From: Blastomussa wellsi
Lineage: Eukaryota; Cnidaria; Anthozoa; Scleractinia; Plerogyridae
Length of the DNA stretch: 64,000 nucleotides
Direction of reading: 5' to 3'
Assembly: GCA_947652115.1 (NCBI GenBank)
Contig: OX393564.1
Span: 1,075,286-1,139,285 of the forward strand
How positions within the stretch are numbered: the stretch's first letter is position 1; each line of letters begins with the position of its first letter. The translations under genes and the position numbers were made by a program. This document shows positions 49,101 through 60,100 of this stretch, piece after piece. The notes under the pieces were generated by a model. The model was not told where the DNA came from and searched no databases. It saw only the letters and a program-made list of their open reading frames with translations.

Positions 49101-50349
49101 TAGATAATTCTTCTTTTTATGTGCGAGAAATTGGCTTTTTTGTCCACGTCTATGGCTAAATTTAGATTGAGTCATGTAATTTCAGGAGTCGTGAACAAGC
49201 AGGTTTTTGGAAAAAAAAACAACTCAAACTGTTAGCGACCGGCAGCAACTCGAAATGGCGAAAGTAGACACATCAATTCATCTTCTGAGATATTCTAACT
49301 GTTTTTATTAAAATTTATTACTTGCGTGAAAAAAAAAATCGCTAACTGGACGCGGCCGAGAACTGGGCCCCATACTATATAATATTCCTCACAAATTCTT
49401 ATAATTTTATGCAAATGTAACAATAATAATTAATAGGATTGTTTCATCGCCTGCTTGTAGGCTCTTACGTTTTTAAGAAATCATTGTATATTGAATTGAA
49501 TGTAGACATTAAATATACGTGTTGTAATTTCCGGAATTACAATTGTAGTGAGAGTATGATGTTTACAGAGCTTTAGAAGTAGTTTAGAGTCAAACGATAG
49601 AAATGCAGTTGAAATAATTACTTCCCTGTGTACATGATAATTATCTTCCACGTGGAGTGAATTAATTAATTTTTGATTTGTTTGTAAGCACAAAAATTTC
49701 AAGAGTTGCTACCGGTTAGACTTGCTACAAGTTGACCGAAAATTGGCTTTGAGAACTCGGTCTGCTACAGTTTACATGTTTTGGAGTACACATACCAACA
49801 ACTTACAGACTGTCATTTCCTATTGGCCCGTCACGCAATGTTTGCTCCAAATAGTTGCCTGACAAGCTATCTCTCTCACCGTTTTATCCTCTTTGATACC
49901 TACTAGTGCGGCATAACGTGTATTACCGTGTATACAGTGAATACCTTGTTCTTTTGCCACGCTAGCTTTCCCTTTTCCTCATAATATGTGTCCATCAAGA
50001 CTCTTAGATCGAACGCAATTCCCTAATCTTTTTTTGCTACTAGCATTACCTTAGTTTCTGCATTGGGAAACTACGAGCACATTTTCTTTTCTCTCTGCAT
50101 GTAGATATCGATGAATGCAGTAATACTGGAACTTGTCCCGAGAACTCCGTCTGTAAAAACTCGCACGGTAGCTACGAATGCAAATGCAATGATGGACACC
50201 AAAAGAACGACAACGGTATCTGCGAGGGTAAGCAGATTCTGATGTCATTTGTTAGTTTTAAAAAGCACTCATTGAGGCAACATGGTTGGAACGCTGGACT
50301 TGGAATCAAGAAATCACGTGCTAAAACGTCATCCTCGCCATAAACTAAC

Positions 50350-50413
<64 letters not shown>

Positions 50414-51520
50414 ATCATTATCATCACCATCATCATCATCATCATCACCATCATCATTACCAAAAAACTATATTTTAAACGAGATAATTCAAATTTCATT
50501 TCAGATGTGGACGAATGTTCTAGAGGGGATGCATGCGGCGCTGGGGAGAAATGTGTGAACCAGCCGGGAAAATATTCTTGTGAATGTGAATCAGGATATG
50601 TGAACAAGGGCGCTGCATGTGTTAAAAAGGGTAAGCTATTTACCAAATAATGGACAATTTGCACCGCAGATAAGTTGTTTTTTTCCATGCACGCACAATC
50701 GTAACTGCGATTAAACCGATCTTAAACCAAAATATTATCCTTTTCATTCTGTTTTTGTTTTTTATTTCTTTAAGTGTCGGTATTTTATATTTTTCTTCAC
50801 GTTTAATACTCTTTTGAATAGCATTTTTTATCTTATTATAAAATTCTGCATATATAAATTCGCCCACTAAAGGCCATCATTCTTTTTTCAAATTGAGCTA
50901 AACAATTAAGTACCATTTCATTTTACTCTGTTTTTAGACGGATGTGATAACTGCAAAAAGCACGAAGTATGCCATCAAGGAAAATGCAAGTGCAAGAAAG
51001 GATACAAGAAGGATAAAAAAGGACACTGCCATCGTGTGAAAATAAGTAAGAACTGTGTCTAAGTTAGAACCTACAGTTAGATGGCCAGTCAGCCAGTTAG
51101 ACAACCAGACAGTCAGTCAGTCAGACAGTTGATAAACTACTGAGACGGACAGCCAGTCAGCAAGTCAGTCAGTCAGTCAGTCAGTTAGTTAGTCAGTCAG
51201 TAAGCTACTGACTGGAGTGCGCGCAGCTCACATGTACAATTCCAATAGCTAAAATTATTTCCTAAAACTCACAATCGGACGTCCGATTCTGATTTGATGA
51301 GGAAATCAAACTGTTCAAGAAATTTAGGTATTAATTTTACGGAACTCCACTCAGTACTATTAAAATTATATGTATAAAAATATTGTTATTTTATTTCTGA
51401 TGTCCTATTCTTTTTTCATATCTAGGTGAGGGTCTTTTAGCTGCTTCTGGCGAGATGTTACATGTCAGCATTTTCCTGAGCGCTCTTGGAATGCTTGGGG
51501 GCCTGGCCTTCACAGCATAA
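39806..51520 (+). CDS. Gene E: GPI-anchored multi-EGF surface protein, N-terminally shortened
   Basis: Thirteen exons: 39806-39893, 41169-41282, 43004-43135, 44772-44879, 45315-45428, 45789-45923, 46581-46685, 46959-47069, 47778-47909, 50105-50227, 50505-50630, 50938-51045, 51426-51520. Total 1491 bases, 496 residues, all introns phase 1. Signal peptide, 11 EGF-like domains, GPI-type tail. Compared with F, EGF types 1-3 of the N block are missing: the signal exon joins directly to the type 4 exon across a 1.3 kb intron that holds foldback repeats instead. Modules DP-EC-GNG twice plus DP are intact, followed by two calcium-binding EGFs, the penultimate EGF and the tail. A LINE fragment (41552-42394) lies in intron 2. 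Poly(A) signal at 51914. Closest relative in the window is F. Function unknown; surface location inferred. Confidence 0.88.
40756..40954. mobile_element. Foldback element in intron 1 of gene E
   Basis: Arms AAACCTGCGAAGTTTGACA and TGTCAAACTTCGCAGGTTT, pairing through GGTTACAAACT, CGCCAAA and TTTACAAAGAAATGTAT to a centre near 40855. A related-looking terminus (GGTGTTACACGGGACAACTT at about 40642) lies just upstream. Confidence 0.82.
41169..41282 (+). CDS. Gene E exon 2: type 4 EGF-like domain
   Basis: CTCCAG acceptor, GTAAGA donor, 38 codons, six cysteines: DVLCNTNINCKSPQGKC, then CYCAGIYIGNGEEC. Joins the T of exon 1 to give tyrosine. Aligns with the F exon 58783-58899. Confidence 0.87.
41552..42394 (+). 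pseudogene. Degraded non-LTR retrotransposon reverse transcriptase, 3' part, in an E intron
   Basis: Codes for the palm-to-end part of a LINE reverse transcriptase: LDFAVDISLLSH in place of the catalytic FADD box, LQINIGKTEVM, VYLGSIVSKDGG, LMYGSETWRV, WGWIGHTLRK, GRPRQTWRRSVDAE. One in-frame TGA at 41888-41890, inside the conserved IKCRINKA-type stretch, and a short deletion after RCLRW. The second aspartate pair residue is gone (FAVD), so it cannot be active. Confidence 0.85.
42660..42835. repeat. Minisatellite of about 21-24 bp units, E intron
   Basis: Repeats of CCTCAGCCATAA-GAACATTG with variants (CCACAACGGACATTG, CTATAATGAACATTG, GTAATAATGGACATTG). It stays open on both strands, which is a by-product of the repeat. 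Confidence 0.75.
43004..47909 (+). CDS. Gene E repeated three-exon EGF modules (7 exons)
   Basis: DP exons 43004-43135 (VDPLLPDIPKC), 45789-45923 (IDPIRVKHFVC) and 47778-47909 (ADPLLPDKPEC). EC exons 44772-44879 (RCRHKGHCKKTYSLC, CRCRPPLILGEKSC) and 46581-46685 (ECLINENCKKTNQIC, CACKDELILGETAC). GNG exons 45315-45428 (CICQGKYIGKGWEC, with GKG instead of GNG) and 46959-47069 (CICQGNTIGNGKYC). E and F share the LxLG variant of the EC exon (LILGE, LILGK, LVLGE) not seen in B, C or D. Confidence 0.88.
43661..43829. mobile_element. Foldback element in an E intron (downstream of 43135)
   Basis: Arms GTGTTTATGTCTCGGAACTA and TAGTTCCTCGACAGAAACAC, with inner pairing CTGATAGTTGCCCC / GGGGCAACTATCAG and AATTTGATGTTCTTAA / TTAAGGACATCAAATT. 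Confidence 0.78.
43925..44350. repeat. Dispersed repeat, copy 2 (gene E intron)
   Basis: Second copy of the repeat at 26585-26945, same orientation, with the fold-back core intact (44236-44331). Confidence 0.7.
44236..44331. mobile_element. Foldback core of a dispersed repeat, E intron
   Basis: CCGTACTGGGGAATATTGGC pairs with GCCAATAATCCCCAGTACGG; centre GGACCTCGCTGCGCTCGGTCC. The same family occurs at 26820-26910 in gene C, with an upstream part (CTGCAGAAAGAAAACTTA) shared between 26715 and 44060. Confidence 0.75.
45493..45691. repeat. Intron segment inverted relative to F, E copy
   Basis: GCTGTTCTTCTGAGAAGC to GAGATAGTTATA; its reverse complement aligns with 62102-62304 (shared: AAATCATTCTCAG, GTCCCCCGGG, GAAGTTGCTAAGCAACATGA, AAATTTATTCCAAT). 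Confidence 0.8.
45949..46219. repeat. Diverged direct duplication in an E intron
   Basis: TGTGCAGTGCATAATGTTTA and TGTGCAGTGTATGAAGTTTC start the two units (about 45949-46068 and 46122-46219), each ending CAATCGTAGTCC-GGAATGTGTTC. F has only a remnant of one unit after 62628. Confidence 0.75.
46263..46400. mobile_element. Partial copy of the 63607 MITE in gene E
   Basis: Ends GCCGCCGTGTGATTAAGGTCC exactly like the right end at 63758 and shares the body (GGCGGCCAT, GAGCCTCGAGTT, ACAAACGTTTTCAAT). The left terminal repeat is not recognisable. Confidence 0.65.
50105..51045 (+). CDS. Gene E two calcium-binding EGF exons and penultimate EGF exon
   Basis: 50105-50227: DIDECSNTGTC, CKNSHGSYECKC. 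50505-50630: DVDECSRGDACGAGEKC, CVNQPGKYSCEC. Both fit the calcium-binding start and the C-x-N-x4-Y-x-C pattern. 50938-51045: GCDNCKKHEVCHQGKCKCKKG, the compact penultimate type, lysine-rich at its end. A CATCGT/CAT repeat ends about 50 bp before the 50505 exon. Confidence 0.88.
50349..50460. repeat. (CATCGT)n then (CAT)n microsatellite, E intron
   Basis: About ten CATCGT units followed by CAT/CAC units, ending near 50460, about 45 bases before the acceptor of the 50505 exon. Confidence 0.9.
51082..51205. repeat. (CAGT)n-rich tract in the last gene E intron
   Basis: CAGTCAGTCAGTCAGACAGT and variants between the penultimate and tail exons. Confidence 0.8.
51426..51520 (+). CDS. Gene E last exon: GPI-anchor signal and stop
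   Basis: TCTAG acceptor; 31 codons to TAA (51518-51520): SEGLLAASGEMLHVS then IFLSALGMLGGLAFTA. Small residues (AASG), short spacer, terminal hydrophobic run: a good GPI-signal profile. Confidence 0.83.
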
Positions 51521-51913
51521 ACGGAATCGCGCATGCCGCTTTGCTGCTGCTTAACTTTAACTTTTTTTCCTTCATTCATTGTCACAATATCTGGAAAACT
51601 TATCAGAGGCTGAAAAAATGTGCCTGTTTTGTTTAACTACTGAACATATTAGCAGGACCTCAGACATTTTTACACTGGTATGAATACTTCTTAATTTGGA
51701 CACCAACGCAATGTAATCCTTAATCCTTAATCCTTTTTTATGTTTGGGATATTGAAGGAAAAAATCAGTACATGTTTAAAAGAAAGCTTCCATATTGTTA
51801 AGAGAGAACCTATGTTTGTTTTTTTTGATAAACGATTTGTATTTATCTTAGTTTGAACGATAAACCTGGATGTTTCTGTTTCTGTTCACATACATTTCCG
51901 TTCTTGGTTTTCA

Positions 51914-51919
51914 AATAAA
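51914..51919 (+). terminator. Poly(A) signal of gene E
   Basis: AATAAA 394 bases after the stop, followed by a T/G-rich stretch (TTGCTTTGC repeats, then ATGTGTCTTTC), the expected downstream element. Confidence 0.6.
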
Positions 51920-52423
51920 CTTGCTTTGCTTTGCTTTGCAAATGTGTCTTTCTTTTCCTATCTGTTTTATGATGTGGCTCCACTAATAAATATTAATAAT
52001 AATCAATTAATTGACCAGTCCTCAATGAAGCTTTTCAGGGCAATGTAAACATAGGCCGAAAAACCTTTAGCTGGCGTCAGTCATGGTGTTTCGAGTATTA
52101 TATTGGGAAATATAATTTTTAATCTGAATAACCCTGACTGTAAACTGTGAACAAATGGGTTACAACTGACTCTTGCAACAAAGAAAACATCACAAACTGA
52201 AATTCCAATCTAAACTAGATGCTCAGAAGGCTTATGTTGGAAGAGGGACAAAAAATGAACAAATTGCAAAATAGGAAAGCCTTTTCCAGTAGAGGTTATT
52301 GTAATAAATCGTACTTTAAAATATAGATTTATTGTCAGGCCTAAAAGCGGAGCTCATAGGCGTTTGGGCCGGGGGGCGGGAGTGCAGCCCCCCCCCCCCC
52401 CTCCCCAAATTATGGGCAACTCA

Positions 52424-52608
52424 GGGGGCGTTTTTTTGGGATGATCTAGATCACGATCAGTGATCCGAGATCTCTCGGAGCAAGGTGCATCAAAGGCGCC
52501 GGCGAATCCACTCCGAGAAAGGATTAGCCGGTTCTTTTGATGCACCATGATCTGAGTGATCTCGCATCACTTGTCCTGATCCGGATCACCCCAAAGAAAC
52601 TCGCCCTC
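52424..52608. mobile_element. Foldback element between genes E and F
   Basis: GGGGCGTTTTTTTGGGATGATC at the left pairs with GATCACCCCAAAGAAACTCGCCC at the right; inner pairing GGTGCATCAAA / TTTGATGCACC. Dense in GATC repeats. Confidence 0.75.
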
Positions 52609-53336
52609 GAGATACTGTTAATTGTATAAGACTCCAAATAAAACATGTCTGTCTGTCTGTCTGTCTGCCCGTACGCTTATGGCGTAACGCTTTTATTTAA
52701 AATACTAGCGTACACAATTAGTCAAGAAAGATTTCAATGAGAAGTAGTCCTCAACTCCAATCGCAGAAATTCCGCTGAGGATGAGGATTGAAAATTAAGA
52801 AAAAAAGTGTCAAAACCCTAGAAAAATTCTGAACTATTGCTGAAGCATGGCCGCCATGTTGCGCGATTTCGTTGCCGTACATAGAGCGCCGTTTCGACCA
52901 TTTATCCCGCTCATGGATAAATTTGATGAATGTAGAAAAGTTAGGGAAAAAACAGGAAAATAAACAGCTTTCGATACATGGGTTTTGATGTCAAATGGTT
53001 GCTTATTGACAACCTTTAGGTGGCTGAATGTGTTCTCTGGTAAAATCATTTTATATATTATTAATAATTATTTTATTACATATTTGAAAATAGATTTCAA
53101 CAGAGTGCAACAACAAAAATAAAGATGAACACTGCTCTTATTAGGAGCATTTTATTTCTTATTAGGTGAAGACCGAAGCGAAGTTGAAAACGCAGGTCTT
53201 GGTTATGTGTAATTGGGTTGGTGCGCAAACCATTACTTTCCTTTCCTCTTCTTTCCTGGAGTTTTATCATTTTCATGTCATTCTCTTTCTTTCTCTCATA
53301 ACAGGATTTTGTGATGGATAATAACTGCAGTCGTTT

Positions 53337-53426
53337 CAACCTCGTCCCCAGGGCCACCCGCGTGGTGCTCACGACGAATGGCCATTTGTCGTGAGCACCA
53401 CGCGGATAGCCTTGGGGACGAGGTTG
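53337..53426. mobile_element. Near-perfect 90-bp palindrome in the F upstream region
   Basis: CAACCTCGTCCCCAGGGC and its complement at the ends, GTGGTGCTCACGAC / GTCGTGAGCACCAC around a centre at GGCC (53380-53383). Flanked by CAGTCGTTT (53328-53336) and CAGTCTTTT (53427-53435), an 8/9 match that looks like a target-site duplication. Absent from the aligned E upstream region. Confidence 0.82.
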
Positions 53427-53496
53427 CAGTCTTTTTACCAATGGTTTTGTTGGCAGTTAAAGAAGCGCGAGGCCTGGGGCGGGAATTGCGATTTGC

Positions 53497-53504
53497 TGAC
53501 GTCA
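53497..53504. promoter_or_regulatory. TGACGTCA (CRE/ATF-type) site upstream of gene F
   Basis: Same palindrome and flank (TGACGTCAAGTACTC) as before gene E, 136 bases before the F start codon. Confidence 0.5.
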
Positions 53505-53572
53505 AGTACTCCATTGTAAAATTATGACGTGCGCACAATTAATTTTCGCAGTTATTTTTTCACCGTGCAGCA

Positions 53573-53602
53573 ATGGCGACAGGACTGGCGACAGTAACAT
53601 AG
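53573..53602 (+). promoter_or_regulatory. Upstream ORF before gene F
   Basis: GTGCAGCAATGG context, peptide MATGLATVT, then TAG; 30 bases before the main ATG. Twelve bases longer than in E, in frame, with the same ACATAG end. Confidence 0.55.
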
Positions 53603-53632
53603 ACCTCGTAGAGGAACCAAAGTTGTCCAACC

Positions 53633-53717
53633 ATGGGGCCTTTAGCGAAAAAGATTCTCATTTGTCTGGTAATCAGTTTCTTTATTGGGGGACTCTACGC
53701 CGTTGACGAAGACTATC
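53633..53717 (+). CDS. Gene F exon 1: signal peptide
   Basis: ATG at 53633, 28 codons plus one base, GTAAGT donor. MGPLAKKILICLVISFFIGG then LYAVDEDY; cleavage likely after YA. Confidence 0.85.
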
Positions 53718-56700
53718 GTAAGTTTTTGCAATTAATATACATTTTTACTAACCGTTAAGGTAATCCGCCCTGATAGGGGACAAGAAGATAGGGCAAGAGT
53801 CAAGCTTTGGTTAGGCAAATTTACAGTTGTAAGAATGATTTTGAGCGAAGGTTGATGGCTTTTTATAAAACAAAATGAGTAAATGCAGGTTACTTTCGAT
53901 ATCAAACAAAGCACACGCGCGATTTAAATTTTAAGCTTATAAAAATATAGTGTTAAAAACTGCGTAGCGTCTTGTTCAGGTGATACAGAAGTTTTTCAGT
54001 GGTATTATTAAACGCTATTAAGTTCGGTTATGTTCACCGACGTTTCGGCAGTGCTGCCTTCTTCAAGGTGGCATGTTGAGAGTGGAGTTCGTTATTTGCC
54101 ATCGTATGCAAATAATACAAACTGTGAGCGCGTGCCAAGATGTATGCGCGCGCGATCATAAGAAAGAGAAATCGCGGTTGATCCCGAGAGGAGCGAGTGT
54201 TCTAAATTTAAAAATGGGACTCATCTCCTCGCGCTGTCTGATATCCCTCTGTTCCAATCCCCCTTTCACTACCGCAACACGCATGCCTTCCAGTGAATGA
54301 ATGGGCCATTAAAATGCTGCGATACAGGCTAATCCCCCCTATTGTGCAGCTATCGCCTTTTAAGCGCGAGCACTGTTTTACGATTCCTAGCGCGCGCCCT
54401 TTACAGCGTCATTGATACTAATATAGCACCCATCTTTTCACTAAAACCAGTTAAGAGTTTCAGTTGATAGCCGTCGCTTAAGATCACTTTTTTCCTTGGG
54501 ATTGCGCACGATTTTTTTCCGGAAATAAATAAAGCAAAAGCGCCAACTTATGAGAATGTTAACGCAGTTTAAACATCGCTTGATTGAAATGTTCATTGAA
54601 GTTGTCATCAATCTGTTGGAATCGTCCTCCGCAATATTTTCGAGTAGGTTCAAACCATTCGTTAATGGTATTGAATGACTTTATTTCAAGTTAGAGCTCT
54701 AATCGTATCTATAGCAAAAGTCTCGATTTTGATTGGTTCTAGGCATGCTCATTTGTCGCGTCCGATCACGTGGGTATCCAATTACAGGTTTTCAATTTGA
54801 GCAACAACTGTGTGTTAGTCTGGGGGTAATGGACACTGCTGGCATGGACCGATGCATTAGTGCCAGTCTTTCGGAAGTACACGTATTTCTCGAGAACCAC
54901 TCGTTAGAGGTTCACGAAATTTGAGAGGAAAATAGTTCAGGAAACTAAAACAGTAGGTTATTGCAAAAAATCTGAAATTTAACAGAGGAAATTGCAAATA
55001 ATGGAGTTATCTTTCATGTGAGCATTATCACAAGTTTGGTTAGGGCAAATGATTGGGAAAATAAAACGAATGAATTTTCTACAAAATATACAAATCCAAT
55101 TTTATATCCAACCACGTTACCATGGTAACAGCGCATACGTCAGCATAACTATAAGAATTCAAAAGTTTATCCTTTAAACTTACGCTCTGCCTATTTTGGC
55201 GACCCAGAGTACAACAGTTTTAGGAAAAAATCGCAAACGCACAGGTTTTAAAAACTGTGCTCCGTAAAAGAGGTAAAAGCCGAGTTGAATAAATGTAACA
55301 ATTAATGTCACTGACAGAAAGCTTGTTCTATTTTAGGTGCTTAAATAAGTATATGTTTAATTTGTCCTATGGAAGGAGGAAGAATGTTTTTTTGTGCGTC
55401 TCGTACTCGTTCCCGGGTATCATTTTTCTATTTTTTCTCGTTTAAACGTGGCAACCCATAGCAGTACATATATACCGTTCCACAATATAGTAATCTTTTC
55501 ATTTTTTGCTGTTTCAGCTGAGCCAGCAATATGCAAATCTAACAACGACTGTTTACCAAAGGAAGCCAAGTGCATCCGAAGAGAGTGTCATTGCATTAAT
55601 ACACTTGCTATTGGAGACGGCAAAACGAGCTGTAGGGGTAAGTAAAACACAGTGTTAAAACTTCTTTCCTGTCTGAAAAACTGATTAATTGCATTCATTC
55701 ACCTGTGGACATGAAGAGACAAAGTTAGCTGTAATCTAGTAAAGTAGATTTCCAATTTTCCTCAACGTACAAATAAATTGACCGTTCAATTTGGAAAATT
55801 TGAAAACGGTCTCTGGTTAGAAAGTTTGAAATTATGAGATATTTTCAAGTTGCAATCTTCGACAACTATTTATTTTGCAAACAAATTTGACAAACCTTAA
55901 TTTTACAATTGTCAAAGAATGCACTGAATGACAATCGAAAACATAATTTAATTTAAACTTTCTAACCAGAGAACCAAGTTAGGAATCAGGAAAATACCAA
56001 AATAATCCAACTCTATAGCGACGATTAAAGTATTAACTAAGGAAGCATAAGAATTATATTCCGGCAATAACAGCCAGGGCACGGTTGTTCGAAGGCGTTA
56101 GTGCTAATTAGCGTTATTCCGTGATTCTTTTTCTTTTGATGATTTTCTCTGTTCTCTTTAGAGCATACAATTATCAAATTGTAAACAAAAAGAATTAATC
56201 TGAATTTGCTTTTTAAGCGTTCATATCTGAATTCAAATGTTGCACTAACCCTGGGTTATCTTAACCAGGGGCGGATCTTGGGGTGGGTACAGGGGGCGCG
56301 CACCCCTCCCTGAGATGACCTGCGACTTCGTATTTTATAACTAGTATTCTGCTTACGTCAGTATTCTGTTTACATCAATTACGCATTCCTTAGTGGTGCA
56401 CCCCCTCCAAAGAAAAATCCCGGATCCGCTCCTGTTAACCCAGCTTTTAACCTGACCCGGCCAAGGAAAACAGTAATTACCGGGTGCTGTCGCTTTCTAA
56501 GAAGCCACATAATAATATGATGAAGTCCGTGTAGGGAATGGCTGTAAAATGTTGTCGTTCGACTAGAGGTTACTTGAAACGCTCGTACTGACTTGTTCCT
56601 GTTTCTACCTGTCAGGTTACTGAAAATGCTTCATGTAATTAGTTGCAGGTGTCGCTTTGTGTCGTATCGATTATTGCAAAAAGAAGAACAACGGGAAATT

Positions 56701-57109
56701 TAAGAACTCGCATTGCTTAGTCAACCCGGAAACAAAAAAGAAAGTTTGCAAATGTGATCCTGGATATTTCGGAAGAGCCAAGGTCAAAAAATGCATTAGC
56801 ACAGGTAAAATACAGTAACAATAAATTAGCAAATATTCCAAAGTGCGTTACAGCTGTGTTCTATTGGAAATCCACGAATCTAATTGCTTCTCCCACTGTT
56901 TTCTATTCGTCGATAGAAAACGATCGCACGCGTTTTGCTCTTTGAAGGCAGGATTTTAATGGATTTTTGGCTTTAAAGCACATAAAAAAGTAACTTTTGG
57001 AAAGCAAACCTTTTGAGTTTCTACTTAAACAATTAGACTACTCACCCGAGTTTTCTATGAGCGACAGTCAACTCGGCTGCGCCTCCTTGACTATTTCAGT
57101 ATTTGCTCA

Positions 57110-57141
<32 letters not shown>

Positions 57142-60100
57142 GTAGAGCGCGGACTCACTTGCTGGGCACTAAAGATGCTGGGAGGAAATAAGGAAAACTC
57201 ATTCTGCGGTCGCTGAGCTGGGCTGAAAAAGCAGTAGCTTTTTGACGATTGCAGACGGTCACCATTGCCCGTGCATTTCCATGACAAACATAAGGCAGGC
57301 GATTAGGTGGAATTATTCAACTTCATGATAATAGAATTACTCGGCCTACTGAAAACGTTTCGAAGACAAAATATCGCAGCATTAAACATGTGGAAAATTG
57401 TAAAAAAAGTGCTTTAATGTAGTCCAAAAAGCGGAAAATGTTCAAAAGTCAAGTAAGTGCTCAAGAGTGCTCAGCTGGGAACGTAACTGAAATGGTGCTC
57501 CAAACCGTGTCCAGCGCAATGGAGACATGGCTAATGGCGTAGTTAGGCAATATTCCGCGCGATTTCGTCGGATTATTTACAACCTAATGAATAATAAATT
57601 CGTTTCCGTTGTAAGATTATTCTATTCAGCTTAAGTTGTTTGAGAATACATTTGGAGCTGAGTGAAAACGGGTGGACAGGGTCTCATTATAAAGTTAACT
57701 ATTGCTGCAGCTGAACTCTTTTCCCTTGACAGCTTTGATTGAAGGAAAACATCCTTGCCTGACTGCTAGCAACTGTCCTACATATTCAATGTGTCGTAAG
57801 GATAAGTGCATTTGTCGTGATGAGTATGTTGGAGACGGGGAGAATTGCAGAGACAGCAGTAAGAAATTATTTTATGCGTTCGACATGTTATGTCCTTGAG
57901 CAATTGCCATGGTACTACATCCGGGACCGTGAGCATGACACTCAGTGGACACTTGGCGATGCTGTAAAAGAATCGTTAATGCAACGACTATAGTTTAATC
58001 TCTAAACATAGAGTCAGATCATTGTGAATTGATTAGCCGAGAAAAGAGTTGACAAGTCGTTGCAAAACGCGCTTCGTGAATGCCGTTACACGGACACTGA
58101 GGATTCAGCAGTTCAGCTGCACGAATTTAAACCAGCTTAAATTTCGTGTGCCTGATCGCAGCGAAAAAAATTGTTGACTAAAATTCACCGAATTTGCAGA
58201 GACTTGTCACATGTGACTCGTTTTGAAGCCAAAACAGACGGAGCGACTTGTCGCTGCAATTTCACCGCAAGGTTGCAAAACTCTACAATGCTATTTAATA
58301 TGCTGAAGTGTTTTATGGCAATTCAGAGAGGAAGAGCGTTAAGTAAGCCTCTGGCTCAAGTATCTGTGGAGACGTATCCCTTTCTCAGTCCGTAAGGAAG
58401 TGAAAAAGGCGTAATTTAAAAGTGCAGTGGCCGCGGGAAATCGAGAGAGAAGAGACACACGTCTCAGATTTTCACGACAAGTTTTCAACTCGCACATTTT
58501 GACCACTTGTTGCCTATTATTTGTATGCGTCACTGCTGCATTAGTCACACCAAACTTCCAGGCTAGAGAGTGAACGTGGATGTAGCAGCTCTCGAAAGGT
58601 CTCTCGTGAATGGCTTGATACCCTGCGTGAAAACAAACAACACGAACAAAGCTCCCAGCCCCTAAAACAATAGCAACTTCTACCAGTAGGATTACAAGCT
58701 TGCGAGAGCTGCTACACTGCTTCATTCAGTGTATTGTTTTTTCTGGAAAAGTGTAATTTGTTTTGTTTTCAATAACCCCCAGTGAATGAACGTTCGTGTG
58801 ACGAATTATCGGACACTTGTAACAGAAAGTACGGAGAGTGTAAAAGGGAAGTATGCCAGTGCGGCGGAATGGGCGTCGGAAACGGAGTATACTGCAGAAG
58901 TAAGAGACAAGATAGATTTTATGTCGTTATTTAAGTAGCCTAGAGAATTGGCAAGGTGTTTTGTCACCATGCCAACCAAATATTCCTTTAAACGTGTTTG
59001 ATCAGTGATTGCCACCGATTATTGTTACTTTACTCGCCCATAGAAAAACACTTCATTCATATCTTCATCGTGCACAGTGCAGCCTGCGTAGCAGGCGCAT
59101 AAAAGGGTGGGAGGGGGGCCTGGTGAATCGGGGGACTGGGGTAGGGCGAAAACCCTTTTATGCGCCTGCTACGCAGGCTATGCACTGTGAAGATAGAGGG
59201 CATGGCCACGAATATACATTTCTGAATTAAGGAATTATGGAGTGTACTCAGTCAAGGTCCTCCTGCTCCTAGACGAATAGTCTGGACCCCCCTTTTTTAT
59301 TTCAAAATTTAGAGTGGGTCGACACAGTTATTTCTACACAATACCTTGCATTTTCCAACCTTCCCTTGATCTGATCGATGAGAAAATTACACCAGTTGTT
59401 GGAAAAAAGATTGAAGTTTATTTGAGTGGTTTTATACACGGGGAATGTTGCACACATAGATCATAATAATTGAGCATAATTTTTAACATCAGGAATTTGT
59501 AACGCAACTTTTTCGTGGACTCGAACGCCTACTTCATCGACAAGTGTTCCGGTATATCAATGCTATTACCTTATAAAACCACTCAACTAAACTTCAATCT
59601 TTTTCCAATAACTGGTGTAATTTTCTCATCGATAAGATCAAGGGAAGGTTTTCAAAACGCTAATTTAAAATGCTAGGTATGGCCTAGAAAGAACTGTATC
59701 GAACCACCTCAAGTCAGTCCCTTACTATGAGCTGCCATACAGGGAAAGTTTTAATAAGATCTATTGTGAATTCTATTTCGGTTAACGGTTAATATTTTGG
59801 CTTTTATGTGGCTAACGGTAACAAATTATGGTCATGGTAACATTAAGGTAACAAGTAATTATATCTCTTTATCAGAGGCAAAGCGCTGTTCGGAAAATTG
59901 TGGATTTAAAAGCTTCGCCATGTGCAAGATCGACCCTTTGTTTCCCAATACAAAGAAATGCATATGCAATGCGGGCTATTACAAAAGCAAGGCCGGAACC
60001 TGTGAACGTGAGTAACTTAATACATACATACATACATTAACTTTATTTATACACGGTAAAAACATCATTAGACAATGTATACAATTAAAAATAACTGATT

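Larger units (their letters stand above)
51521..53632 (+). promoter_or_regulatory. Spacer between E and F, with the gene F promoter region
   Basis: Holds the E 3' UTR, a (CTGT)n tract at about 52646-52670, a poly(C) run near 52388, a foldback element (52424-52608) and, from about 53150, the F upstream region that aligns with the E upstream region. A near-perfect palindrome (53337-53426) interrupts that alignment. No gene seen. Confidence 0.6.

Noticed and set aside
50349..50420. CRISPR-like regular repeat array
   Set aside because: Six-base simple repeat without spacers in a eukaryotic intron.
50329..50688. Long open frames with Met-Thr or Val-Ile dipeptide runs on both strands
   Set aside because: Produced by the CATCGT/CAT microsatellite; only 50505-50630 within it is a real exon.
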